Below, one piece after another: positions 40,001-51,807 of a stretch of DNA of 64,000 nt. The stretch covers positions 3,702,671 through 3,766,670 of the forward strand of contig SSBO01000008.1 in the NCBI GenBank assembly GCA_005281725.1, in the 5' to 3' direction. Source of the DNA: Wuchereria bancrofti (Eukaryota > Nematoda > Chromadorea > Rhabditida > Onchocercidae). The first letter of the stretch is position 1. The number at the start of each line of letters is the position of its first letter. Below the pieces are notes generated by a model, which was given only the letters and a program-made list of their open reading frames with translations, was not told where the DNA came from and made no database searches. Made by a program: the position numbers and the translations under genes.

Positions 40001-41747
40001 AATATGCAATTTGGATATTTAACTGTTTTTTCTTTCTCAAATTTTCATGCTTAAATTTCAATTCATTTCATTTTATTTTATTTTTTTTTATAGCTCATGG
40101 GCGCAATCGACCGCGGCAACATCAGCTGATCGTTTAGCGCTAATAACAGGCGGTCGACAGAATGTTTCACTTTCAGCTCAACAAATTCTTTCCTGTAATC
40201 AACATCGACAGAAAGGTTGTGAAGGTGGTTATCTAGATCGAGCCTGGTGGTATATTCGAAAATTTGGGTTTGTTTTATTTTGCAAAACAAAAAAAGGAGA
40301 TATTAAAATTGTAATTTAATTTAATTTTATTTAATAGGTAACTTGATTTTTTAATATAGGTAATTTAATTTAATTTAATAGGTAATTTGATTAGAGAGAG
40401 AAAAAAAAAAGAAATTCTAAATTGTTTATAGAGTAGTAAGCGAAGAATGTTATCCATATGTAAGTGGAATTACAAAAAAGCCTGAAATATGTCAAATGCA
40501 AAAATCGAAACACGCTGACGGACGTGAATGCCCAAGTGGACATGCTAATTCACGTGTGTATCGTACTACGCCATCTTACAGGTAAAGTATTAAATTAAAT
40601 TTATAATTTTCTTCTCTTTTCTTTTGCGGAAAATTTTCAAAAAAAGAAAATTAATTTTGAAATTTAATAGTTTAAAAATTTTTTTTTAAACAATCATTTA
40701 TAAATTACAGAGTTTCAAGCAAAGAGAAAGATATTATGTCAGAAATTTTAACAAATGGGCCAGTTCAAGCAACTTTCCTTGTTCATGGCGATTTCTTCAT
40801 GTATAGGTAAATTATAAATTATTTTATTGATATGAAAAACTGATTTTATTCATTTATTATTTTTTCCCATTTCAATTTACTGAATTAAAATTGATAATAC
40901 TCTGAAGAATTGGAATTTTCACCAAATAGAAAATAAAACATTTAAGATTTGATAATTAGAAATAATTATAATTAAAAAGTATTTAAATGAATTGCTTTAT
41001 TTTATTTACAAATATTATCTTTTGAACATTGTAATTATATCACAGAATTTGCAATTTACTTTTTGAGCGTTTCATAATTGTTAAGTTAGTAATTAGAGAA
41101 GCTAATAATTAATGCTAAGCAAAGTAATATTTAAATATTTCAGTGGTGGAGTTTACAAGCATTTACCAACAGTTGGAGAAAAGGTCGAAGGTTACCATTC
41201 AGTACGACTTCTTGGGTAAATTTTTTTTCATTTTAGCATTAAATCTTTTACAAAAATTGATTTTAATGATGTAATTATAACAAATAAATTATCAGCAAAT
41301 AAAATCAGCATTAAGCTATTTTAAAAACTAAACTTTCTAAATTTTACTTAAAGTTAAATTTTTTTTAACGATGCAAAAAATGATAAATTATACTACCATT
41401 TTGAATATTTTTTCTAAATGTTGTTAATTTTTTATCAGTGATAGAAAAAAATTAACAATAAATATTAATTATAATAATTACCAGTTAAGAAAAAAAAAAA
41501 AAGAGAAAAAGATGGGTAAATTTTCAGATGGGGTGAAGATCATTCGACAGGAATTCCAATTAAATATTGGATTGCTGCTAATTCATGGGGTTCAAATTGG
41601 GGTGAAAATGGTACATTTCGTATTTTACGTGGTGAAAATCATTGTGAAATTGAATCATTTGTTATTGGTGCATGGGGTAAAGGATTTAAAAAGCGTCGAC
41701 GTTTGCTCAAATTACGAAAAATACGGCGACATTTCAGGATGCTATAA
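34032..41747 (+). CDS. TINAG-like secreted cathepsin-B-fold pseudoprotease
   Basis: Related to tubulointerstitial nephritis antigen, a basement-membrane glycoprotein, and to C. elegans F26E4.3. Exons: 34032-34307, 34980-35050, 37986-38075, 39300-39396, 39708-39817, 40094-40267, 40432-40581, 40711-40806, 41144-41215, 41528-41747 (1,356 nt, 451 aa, in frame). A signal peptide covers about residues 1-24. A somatomedin-B-like module with ten Cys lies at 33-81, then a VWC-like Cys cluster at about 96-127. A papain-family C1A domain follows from about residue 190. The catalytic Cys is replaced by Ser 216 (DQGDCASSWAQS), while the active-site His 373 ([11 protein letters not shown]) and Asn 397 (NSWGSNWG) remain. 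This matches the family, which lacks protease activity. The C-terminal end is strongly basic ([16 protein letters not shown]). Exon 3's donor region is embedded in a local degenerate repeat. Confidence 0.95.
34440..34505. repeat. CA-rich microsatellite in intron 1 of the TINAG-like gene
   Basis: CA repeats interrupted by TG, CG and GA steps. The rest of intron 1 (34308-34979) has no other structure of note. Confidence 0.95.
35963..35973. promoter_or_regulatory. TCF/LEF-type site in intron 2 of the TINAG-like gene
   Basis: AGATCAAAGGG is an exact match to the classical TCF/LEF (POP-1) binding sequence. Function is not shown. The 2.9-kb intron 2 (35051-37985) otherwise contains only AT-rich sequence and the repeat at 36282-36398. 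Confidence 0.3.
36282..36398. repeat. 38-bp unit, three tandem copies
   Basis: TTTGATTATTGTTAATTTGG recurs exactly 38 bp apart three times; the first two units are virtually identical. Confidence 0.93.
38050..38195. repeat. Degenerate triplication over the exon 3 donor
   Basis: The end of exon 3 and the start of intron 3 (AAAATTCAAAATGGACGATA, then a TTACTATTTAAAATTC part) are followed by two altered copies. These contain CAGAATGAGAGAAATGCAT with TTACTGTTTAAAATTC, then CAAAATGAAAGATATGTA. Only the first has the reading frame and donor used in the gene model. Confidence 0.7.
38459..38475. promoter_or_regulatory. DR1-type nuclear-receptor site, intron 3
   Basis: TTAACCTTTGACCCAG; its reverse strand reads GGGTCAAAGGTTAA, close to the HNF4/RXR-type direct repeat with one spacer base. 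An almost identical word lies at 39104. Function is inferred only from the match. Confidence 0.3.
39104..39120. promoter_or_regulatory. Second DR1-type nuclear-receptor site, intron 3
   Basis: TTAACCTTTGACCCAGTC, the same 16-base word as at 38459 and in the same orientation, 645 bp away. Confidence 0.3.
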
Positions 41748-44700
41748 TTATTCATTAATTTTTCTTAAATAATTAACTCTTTTTTCTTTGGCCTCTTCTA
41801 TTTCTTCTTTTCTCTCCCTTCTCGCCCTCTCTCTCTCTCTCTCTATCTCTTTTAAAGCACTGCCTTTCTAGTCTTTCATAAATCCTATGTATTCTTTGTG
41901 ATGAAAAATTTTTAAATTGTTTTGAAAAAAAAATATTTTAATTAATGATAAATTAGAATTATACAATGAAATTAAAAAAAAATATTTTATTGTATAAATG
42001 AATGTCACATTTTTTAACAAAATTTGAACTTTAACCTCTTAACAATTCTGATGAATATTATCATTAAAAGTAAGTTTAAAAAGGATCAAAATAAGTCATT
42101 TTCATGATATGATATTATGATATGGGTAATTTGTCAAATTTATTAGTTGAAATGACGAAAAAAGAATGAATGATTAATCATATCATTCGAGAAAAAAAAT
42201 CAATGAAACATTTCGTCTAATACTATTAAAACTTAATTTTTTTTTTTTTGAAATAGTGCTCAGAATTTTAAATAATTCTTTATCAAATCAATCACGAATT
42301 ATTCGTCTATTATCAAACTAATCATTCGCAATTATCGTTATTTCTTTACATTTGAAATATGCCCGATCAAACTATCAAATAAGATGCAATGATCAAAATA
42401 TTAACTATTATATATCAAATTATTTCTCTCATATTCTCTTTTTATGAGCTCTCTCTTATCACTTGCTTCTATCACTCTCTTATCACGTTATCATTATTGC
42501 TGCCACATATGATGTAATACAATTTGTGATATTTTATTTTGTTGTGAAATTCATTATATAATGAATGAATATTAATAAAATGAATAAACGTTTGCAATAA
42601 AAAAATATTATTTCATTTTTATTGTAAAATTAATATTTTAAATTCGTCGTTTTAATTAAACATAGCAATAACATTTATTAAGTAATTAATAGAAAATATA
42701 AATTTAAACTTGATTAGTTACTATATTACTATAACTTGTAAGATTTTAGAGTAAATATATGCAAATAAGTCATAAAGTTATCATAAAAAAATTTTAAAGT
42801 AATTTAATTTGGACATTTCCATACAAATTTCGTTTTTTTTTTTTGTATCGAAATTAATCGAATTGTTTAATCAATTGATGAAATATTTTTGATGGATTTC
42901 ATAGCTAATGTTAAGTTTTAATAATTTCAAAAATTTTAAATTTGTCGGTTTTAAATCTGATAATTATTCCATTCTATTAAATGGCTGAATTTTATAAATG
43001 ACTAATTTTTTTAAATGGATTTATCTTCGAGTTTAATTTCAAAATTATTATCACAGAATGTTTTATAAAACAAAAATTTTGAAAAAGTAATTGAAGATTT
43101 CTCATAGTGTAAATTCAGTTTTTTTTTACTTGTAACTATAAATGAAAAATAAGATTTGAATTTCATAAAAATGATTTTCGACAAAATTATTTATGTATTT
43201 ATGCATATTTTAATTTTATTCACTTGTCAAATCAGAACTTTCTGAAAAGTATGAATTGATTATTGATTTTTTCTTTAAACTTATTCTTTACATTGATTAA
43301 TTGATTGAAATATGATCTAATAATCTTTCATAAATGTGAAATAAAATCTGAGTATGAATCTAACTAAGAAATAAAAAAATCTTGCCATGGAAAATTAAAT
43401 TTTTAAATGAATAAAATGTTGACAATGACTCTATTAATTAGAAAAAAATTAAACTAATATTAAAATTCACACCTAATCGATGATGATTTATTTATAGTTT
43501 CTTGATCGGAAATATAAATAATCGATAATATAACCTGTTAACATAATCTGACTCATTTATTTTGCATATATCTAAAATTTAAATTTTCATTTCAAAGTTG
43601 AAAATGAAAGTAGCTAAACTGCAAAACAATACTTTTTTATTTGTTAAATTATTCATCATAATTTAGTTTTCACAGTTCTATTTTCATTTTCCTTTGTATT
43701 TGAAAGAAAACGACAAGTTTAAATAAAAATAATTTTATATTAATGAAATTAAATAATACAAAACTAATACTTCAATCATTTGAGTGTTTATTCAAAATTT
43801 ATTTTGCTAATTACGATGACAATAGAACAATATTAAAGAAAAAAGTGACACACAAAATTGATACATTTATGATAAATTCATCATTTAGATCAAAATTTGA
43901 CACAATACTATTTTTAATCTCAAATATTGGAATCATAATTACTTGTAACTTTTTTTTTAAATTAATTAAAGTATTTATAGCGTATTATCAGCTGAGAAAT
44001 CCCAAACAATTAAATTGTAACTTTTTTTTAAATTAATTAAAGTTATTTATAGCGTATTATCAATTCTCTTAATGTTAACATTAAAAGAAAATCCGAGAAA
44101 TTTATCCTTTACAATAGAAACGACCCAGCAAAAATGTGTGATATCAATATAATCAAGAAATTAATGAATGAAATGAATAATTAGAAAACAAATTTTTCTA
44201 TTTCTTAATTTCCTTTAATCACTAATTATAAATCTTTAAATAAAACAACTATTAAAAATTAGCTAATAGTCTCATTATTATTTTTAATATGCTAATTTAA
44301 AATCTTTCATTGACAATAACTTAATTAATTACTTATTTTTCATTTTATTAAATTTTGTTTGATTTAATAATTATCAGGTTATTATAGATAATGTTTTATA
44401 TTTTTTCGCTATGTGTTTTGTTGGAATTTTTTAGCTAACCTGAACAGGTCATTACCTTACTGATTATCTTTTTAAATGTTTTAATTTAGTTTGCACTAAT
44501 TTTTATTTCGTATTAATTTTTTTATGTATTTGGTAAATTTTTTAAATTATAAGTTATTTGGTTATGTTTATTAATATGATAAATATGATAAATTTAGAAT
44601 TTCTCCGCAAAAGGTAAAATTTAAAAGAAAAAATGATTCGTTTTATTAATTCATAATTGCTAACTTATTCGCTTTCTTTTTCCATCACACAAAAATCATT

Positions 44701-45157
44701 CATTTCATTTCATTATTGCCATTTAAACATTTAATTTTTTAAATGATAATTTTGATAATTTTAAACAGACATTTGTTATCACAATGTTATTTTCTCCAAT
44801 CATTGCTTGTATGCTTAATTCATAAAGTAAATATTAGCTTTATCATATAAAATTAGCCGCTCTTAACTTGAGTTATACATCTTTACTTGTCTCATTTCAT
44901 TACTACTAATTTCCTCTCGAGACCAAAGATCAAAGAATTTTCAAGTATTTATTTAAATTTTTAACATATAGTCCCAAATAGCTAATGCATAGGGAAATTT
45001 TAATGTTAGAAAAAAAAAGAAAGGAAAAAGAAAGGGCAAAACAAATTTGTTGGTTATCAGAAAACTGATAATAATTAAACAAATGAAATGAATTCGTTTG
45101 ATTTTATATTGTATGTAGTGAAGTAATAACGTTTCATATCATTTTTGAACTATTGAA
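41748..45157. other. Intergenic region, TINAG-like gene to LACT gene
   Basis: About 3.4 kb of AT-rich sequence. It includes the likely 3' UTR of the TINAG-like gene with a CT microsatellite at 41826-41850 and AATAAA words near 42572-42590, the tandem duplication at 43943, and a TCF/LEF-type AGATCAAAG at 44927-44935 in front of the next gene. No gene is supported; the 98-codon open frame at 43743 is low in complexity. Confidence 0.5.
43943..44071. repeat. 72-bp tandem duplication
   Basis: A block containing TTAAATTAATTAAAG and ATTTATAGCGTATTATCA starts near 43943 and is repeated from about 44015. The copies differ mainly in T-run length and at the end. Confidence 0.88.
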
Positions 45158-48038
45158 ATGCTTATCACAAGAAAATTTCATATTATCATTATTGCTATTA
45201 TCATTTATGCTATTTCTAACTATATTAATGATAATTTGTACACAAAATTATCATTACATTTTGATTACAATGTAATTGATGATCGATTTCAATTAGTTTC
45301 AAACGTTTTCAGGTTATTTATTTTATTATTTTCTTCTTTTATAATGTATTTTCAAAATTTTGATGTTAATTTTTTTTTTTAATTTTAGAAACTTTCAATC
45401 TTGTCATAAAAATTTACTCAATAATTTATTATTTAAAATGATTGCTAATCATTAATAACGAATTCATTAATAATTTTATTAGGAAAAATTTTATGAATGG
45501 TTGGGAGCGTGGTGGTGCAGCATTAACTGTTTATCATAAAAATCAAAAAGTTGTTGATATTTGGGGTGGATATGCAGATGTACAAGCAGCTAGAAAATGG
45601 CAAAGGGTAAAAAATTATGTCTCAAAAAAAAAAAACTTTGAAATTTCTAAATTTTATGAATAGTAATTGATGTATTTAAATGAGTCTTTCGTTGTGATGC
45701 TGATAACTGATAACATCTAAATTCAATCAAAGTATAACAAAAATTTTTTAGATTAAACAATGATGCAATGTTTTATGTGTAAAATGATAATCAGAAAATG
45801 TATATATGTTATCAATTATCAATTATTCAGTTTAATTTTTTTTTTTGCTAATTAATAATTAATAGGATACAATCACATCAACATTTTCATGCTTAAAAAA
45901 TATTATGGCATTATGTGTTGCATTACTTGTCGAAAGAAAATTAGCAAATTATGATGATTTAATTATCAAATATTGGCCAAGTTTTGGTGATAATGATAAA
46001 GCTAATATTACTATACAAATGTTATTAGCTGATACGGTATGATATCTTTTTTTTTGAAATATAAATTAAATTTGAAATTTTCTTATTATTTAAAAATTTG
46101 AATGAGAGTTACTCTTTTTTTATTTTATGATTATTAAAAAAAAAAAAGATTATCACTAATATAAAAAAGTTTACTTAGATGGATTTGAAATATTTGAATA
46201 AGCCGCTTAGTTTGAAAAATGCCACCGATCATGAAGCAATGAGGTATGTCATTTTCAAAATATTCTACTAAAATTTTAAATTAACAAATCGATTAAAAAT
46301 ATTTCAAAATCAAAAATTAATCAATAAATTAATCAGAACTGGAAATACTTATTTCTTCTTTTTTTCTCTTTCCTCTATTAAATGAAGCAAGAATGAATAA
46401 TTTAAAATGAATCGATAATTTTTCTTTTTTTTTTAAAAGAAAAATCTTCGAGAATGAACAACCAAAATGGCAACCGGAACAAAAATCCGATTGTTACGGA
46501 TCATTATTCTATTGGCTTATTGATCAACTTATCCGACATATTGATAAGCAGAAACGAGGCGTACAACAATATTTTCATGATGAAATAGCATCTAAATTTG
46601 GTATATAACAAAATTAGTTTATTTCCGATTTTAATTTCAAATATTAGATATTTTTTTTAGAAAAAAAAATAACGAAAATTTTTTTTCTCAATTTCAGGAA
46701 TTGATTATTCGATTGGTTTAATGAAAACAGAAGAATATCGATTGGCCAGAATAATAATGCCATCCTGGTTTGATATTTTTAGTGAAATCTATCAAACCCC
46801 TCATTTAATGTCCAATTTGTTATTTCAATTTTTCACACATAAGGTATATATATATTTCATTAAAATTTAATTTTACATAAATATTATAAAATTATCAAAA
46901 TTCAATTTTTAAATATAATTTTTTTAATATTGTTTTAAAGAATTGCTTTCTAAATTAATTCAATTTTATCATTAAATTTTGATTTAATTTCGTACAAAGT
47001 ACGATTAGTTTTTTTTTGGAATTAAATTTAATTTATTTAATAATTTATAGATAATTGCAGGATTCGATAATATATAAAGTAATGAATAATTTGAAATGGT
47101 TAAATCCAATTATACCATTACAAATTAACAATCCAAACTTTCATCATTTATTACACCATGGATTTGGTAATGCGCGAAGTTTAGCAGAAATATTTCATAT
47201 GGTTAAATAATTTTACTTTATATATATTATAATTTACATACTTAATATACTATAAATAAATCTGAAATAAATAATTTAAAATTATATCAAATATTGAAAA
47301 GATTTATTGATATTTTTGCATTTACATTTTTATAATATTATAATTATAATTGAAATGAACAAAAATGAAATGAAAAAAATGATCCGAAAAAAAGATTAAA
47401 AAATTGATCTAAAATTTAGAAAATAATTTTAAAATTCTTTGAACTAATTTTAACGCTTTTTATTTCATTGAACATTTGATAATATTTTTGATATATTACA
47501 GTTATCAACAGGTAAACTATTATCACCTTCCAATCAACTTCTTTTGCAAAAAATTCACATCAATAGTACTGATATATGTACAATAAAACATTTAGCAAAA
47601 AACATTGGCCTTTTAGTTTTCATCGATCAATCACAGGTGTGTGTGTTTTTTTTTTACACATTGATTCGAGTAATTTTAATTTCAATTTTCTATAATTGAA
47701 ATTAAATTAGCACTTTTAGTAATCATTTATAAGCTACAAAAACTGAAATTTTGATTACATTATCATATCATAAGTATAATAAAGCATTCAACTACTTTGC
47801 ATTATACCTTAGTTTAATTATCTGACCTTTGACCATTATCTAATTCATTTGAATACATCTACAGGTGACACATACATATGGTCATTCAGCTTTTGGATGT
47901 CAACAAGTTATTTATGACAGTCGAAATGATCTAACAATTGCTTATGTCACAAATGCTATCAAAGTTGGCGTTTATAAGCAATGTCGTACTTACATTCGTT
48001 TACACAATGCCATTTATGATATTATTCAAAAAAATTAA
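45158..48038 (+). CDS. LACT-type beta-lactamase-domain protein
   Basis: Member of the eukaryotic serine beta-lactamase/class C penicillin-binding-protein-fold family (C. elegans LACT proteins; also related to LACTB and bacterial esterases). The substrate is unknown. Exons: 45158-45312, 45483-45606, 45866-46036, 46179-46243, 46440-46600, 46698-46843, 47061-47201, 47502-47636, 47865-48038 (1,272 nt, 423 aa, in frame). A hydrophobic segment at about residues 6-20 is a signal peptide or signal anchor. ERGGAALTVYHKNQKVVDIW and GGYAD are followed by the SxxK active-site motif at Ser 101-Lys 104 (STFSCLKNIMAL). The Tyr of the second motif is at about 191 (CYGSLFYWLIDQ). The HTG-like third motif is YGHSAFGCQQ near 371-380, with Ser in the usual Thr position. 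All three motifs are therefore present. Exon 5's acceptor (TTTTAAAAG) is weak. An AATAAA at 48037-48042 overlaps the stop codon. Confidence 0.92.
47823..47834. promoter_or_regulatory. Perfect DR1 nuclear-receptor site in the last LACT intron
   Basis: TGACCTTTGACC, whose reverse strand is GGTCAAAGGTCA: two consensus half-sites one base apart, 31 bp before the last exon. DR1 elements bind HNF4- and RXR-type receptors. Use here is not shown. Confidence 0.35.
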
Positions 48039-48727
48039 TAAAATTTAAAATTGTATAATATTAGCAAAAATTAATGATAATAAAAGTGATTATCAATGAT
48101 ATATCATTGCTATTGCTAACATTAATAACAATGATATGATATACATCATATGATAACAATAATATCATTAATGATAATGACATGAATTTGATTAATCGTA
48201 ATTTTAATCGATATAATATAGTGAGATTAAAATTTATGAACAAAGCTAAATGAGCATAATTTTTAAAAACTATTTGTTTTTAGTCGCTAGAATATTTATT
48301 TCAATTCTATTTTTAATTTAAAAATTTAAAAAATAAAAAAAAATAATTAATTAATTCTCTTAAACTAATCAACCGTTCAATACTATCATTCCAACACATA
48401 ATAAAGCTATCATTTTGCTCAGTTTTCTTGTGTTTCAATAATAATTTGGTTGAAATTTTAAAAGATTTTTTTTTTTTTTAAGAGAAAAGCGAAAGAAGCA
48501 CTGAAATGTTTTGAATGTGTTTTTCTCGTCGTTTTCGCTCTTTTTCAATGCCTTTTGTCATTTTGTTTGAGAAATCTAATTTTAGAGTGAAATGATTCCG
48601 TTTTTTTTTATTTCTTTTTTTTTTATACATTTCTGAAATAAACAAACGTTTCAATTTGTTCTTATATTTACATTTCCTTTCCTTTTCATCCTTTTCCTTT
48701 CTTCATTTTTTTTTTTCATTAGTAGTT

Positions 48728-48912
48728 TAAATGAAATGAATGAATCAACGAATAAATGAAATGAATGAATGAATGAAATGAAATGAAATGGAATGAAATA
48801 AAATGAGATGAAACGAAGTGAGATGAAATGAAATGGATGAATGAATGAAAAGAAATGAAATGAAATGGAATGAAATGGAATGAAATGAAATGAAACGAAG
48901 TGGAATGAATGA
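48728..48912. repeat. GAAAT/GAAT-type minisatellite
   Basis: About 185 bp of degenerate tetra- and pentamers such as GAAATGAAATGGAATGAA, with variants GAGATGAAACGAAGT. One strand is purine-rich. Confidence 0.92.
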
Positions 48913-51477
48913 ATAATCTTATTTGGTATTGATTTTAGAAGAAAAGGAATGAGAAAAAGTTTTTATTTTATTTCTTTTTCATTGGTTTTTCTTTTTTTTT
49001 TTTATTTATTTGCAACTGCTAAACATGAAAGAAAGGAAAAATGTACAAGCGGAAATGGTATTCAATTGTGAGAAAATCAGAAGAAAAAAATTTTTTTGAT
49101 TTGCTAAGCGATAAGTGTTCCACAAGTTGTCAAAATGATCATTTTTTTGAACTTTTTATGTTTTTTGAATTTGAATTTAAAATCAGATTTTAATTAATTT
49201 TAAATAGTATAAAAAACGAAAGAAAAGTAAAAAGCGGAGATTTAAGAATTTTAGATCTAATTAAAATTGATTTTAAATATGAAATGATGAATTTTTTATC
49301 AAAATCTGAAGATTTCAAATTTTAAATTTAATATAAAAATGAAACGTTTGATTAATGGAAATTTCATTGATCAGAATGAGAGGTAAATTTTGTGTCTGAA
49401 ATTTCTTTTATACACTTAATTCAATGATAATGTAAATGTTAGCTTATCAAATCGATGTAAGCATGTTTTTTTCTTGTGCTTAAATTATTAAAACATTCAG
49501 ATAAACATTTATCATTTTTAAGACTAAAAAATAAGAATAAAAATTGATTAAAATAAAAATATTTATAAAAAGCATCATTATCAAGTTAGATTTAAATTTA
49601 AAATTTTTCCTTTTAATAATTTTTTCATCAAATTTTACTCAGTAATTTTCAACAGCGTATTGTTATTAAATCGTATAAATTTCAATTTTATGAGAATTAT
49701 CATTATCCTATCATTCTTGACAGTTCATCAATCACTGCTTCTTGTCATGTGATGTACAAATTTTTGCTTACATTTTGCGCTTAATTTTTTTTTTCTTTCA
49801 AATCTATCTGTTTTTTTTTTTCTCGTAATTTCTATTACTTTCACTAAATTCATTTTACATTATCGAATTCAGCAATTAATCTTTAATCTTAACAACAAAA
49901 TACTCCATCAATTTCAAATTAATTCTAAAAATCATTTCGATTTGTCATCAAAAAACCACTTTTTTGATAAAAAAAGTGTCAAAACAAAAAAAAAAAGGAC
50001 TAATTTATAAAAAGCAAATTTTTTAAATTAAATTTCACAATATTTTATTCATAGAATGATGACGATTGATTTATAAATGATAATTTGATCAAATTTTCAG
50101 TTCATTTATTTATTCTTATCATACAGTACTTATCAGGTGAGATTTTAACCGGAAATCTCAGAAGAAAACCTGAAAACATTCAATCACCAAAATTATTATT
50201 TGTTATTTTTCATAAATGTTATCCCACCATCTGCTTCAAATTTACTCTTTTCATGTGTAATCATAATTACCGCTTTCCTTTTGTCATATAGAATCAATTG
50301 GCGGTAATTGTCCATCGACAACCTATAATAACTAACATTTATTTCTTCATCTAGCTTCTACCATAAGTGAAAATACATTTGAAACGTGATCTATGCTTAT
50401 GACTTTTTATAATTTTAATTTAAAATTTCTTTTTTTGTAACTTACGTAAAACATAAACAAAAATTAATTCAATTCATTGTTGAATTTAATAAAAGAAAAA
50501 AAAAATGAAATCGAAATAATAACAATTTATCATTAGCAAGTTTAAATGATTGTAAGAAGTTAGCTAGAAGTTTTCATTATAATCGTTTAGCAACTGCTTA
50601 TCACATTGATCTTTAATGCTTAACAGACAAATAATTTTATGATAATTTTTTCAGTTGAAGAAGAAAAAAATATTCTTCATCGAAAATTTTTGTTACATTT
50701 GGTATTGGAATTAAATGAGTAATTAATCGGATTTCAAATAATTTAATTCCATTACTCAGTTTAACTCAGACATTTTAAGAAATCAAATCAATTTCAAGAC
50801 ACAAATTATCGAAGAATTCAAATTGATAATTTAAACTGAATTAATTTTGCAACAATTAATTTTTAAAAAGTGCAAAAAAAAAAACGGAAAAAGCAGTGCG
50901 ATTTTAGAGGAAAATTTAAAAAAGAAAAAAAAAATCGACAAAAATGTAAACTAAATTGAATGATGTATGATAGAATGTTTTGTTTCAATTTTCAATTATT
51001 TTTCAATCAAAGCTAAGCTAAGAGAAAGAATTCAAAGATTGAAAATGACAATAGGATGATGATCAGAGGCGGTGATGGCGCATTAATTGAAAAAGTCAGC
51101 TGTTGAAATAACACAAACCGCACAAGTAAAGAAGAGAGATTTGTCTCAACTAAAATGTTGATATCATGACTTAATCACTTATCATTATTATTTCATGTCT
51201 TATCATCATCATCATCCATTTCATCTATTTCATTTTTTTTTTTGCTTTTTGTTTTCATCGTGTTTATTAATTGGTTAATTTATCTTTAGATTCTATCGAG
51301 AGCAAATTACTTTCTTCTTAGTTTACATTAGAAATTAGCTTCGTCATCTTCAGACTACATTAGAAATTTAAAATATGTTTTGTGAAGTACAAAAATTTAC
51401 ATTACCTAAGTTTCTTTATCTTTAGGTTATATCAGGAATAACTACTTTCTTATCAGTCTATATTATGACTATAGGAT

Positions 51478-51807
51478 TGATTATCAAATATTTATCAGAA
51501 CTAATGATATTTAGCAAGAAAAAAGTGTTTCAATTTCAACTAATAGTAAAATTTGAGCATTTCATCGTAGTTATTCAGCAGTTATTCCCAATACAATCTG
51601 ATAAAATTCCCGATCAGATCAAATCTAAGTCTGTGAATACTTAGTCTGAATTTAGGATTGGTCAGGAAAAATTGTTTTTTTTATCAGGTTTTATTAGAAA
51701 CAACTGTTAAATAACTGCGATGAAATGCTCAAAATTTACTATCATTGAATTTGAAGCAGTTTTTTTCTTAATAAATATCATTAGTTCTGATAAATATTTG
51801 TTGATTA
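51478..51807. repeat. Large imperfect inverted repeat
   Basis: Left arm about 51478-51618, right arm about 51659-51807, loop about 40 bp. Matching parts read on opposite strands include AAATATTTATCAGAACTAAT, GATATTTA, TTTGAGCATTTCATCG, AGTTATT and CTGATAAAA. It could be a fold-back/MITE-like relic or the template of a hairpin RNA. Confidence 0.85.

Noticed and set aside
43743..44036. 98-codon plus-strand frame downstream of the TINAG-like gene
   Set aside because: Low-complexity Lys/Asn/Phe-rich sequence that ends inside a 72-bp tandem duplication; most likely chance.
50085..50291. Plus-strand frame after an ATTTTCAG-like acceptor in the gene-poor region
   Set aside because: No motif, no further exons in phase; too weak to call.
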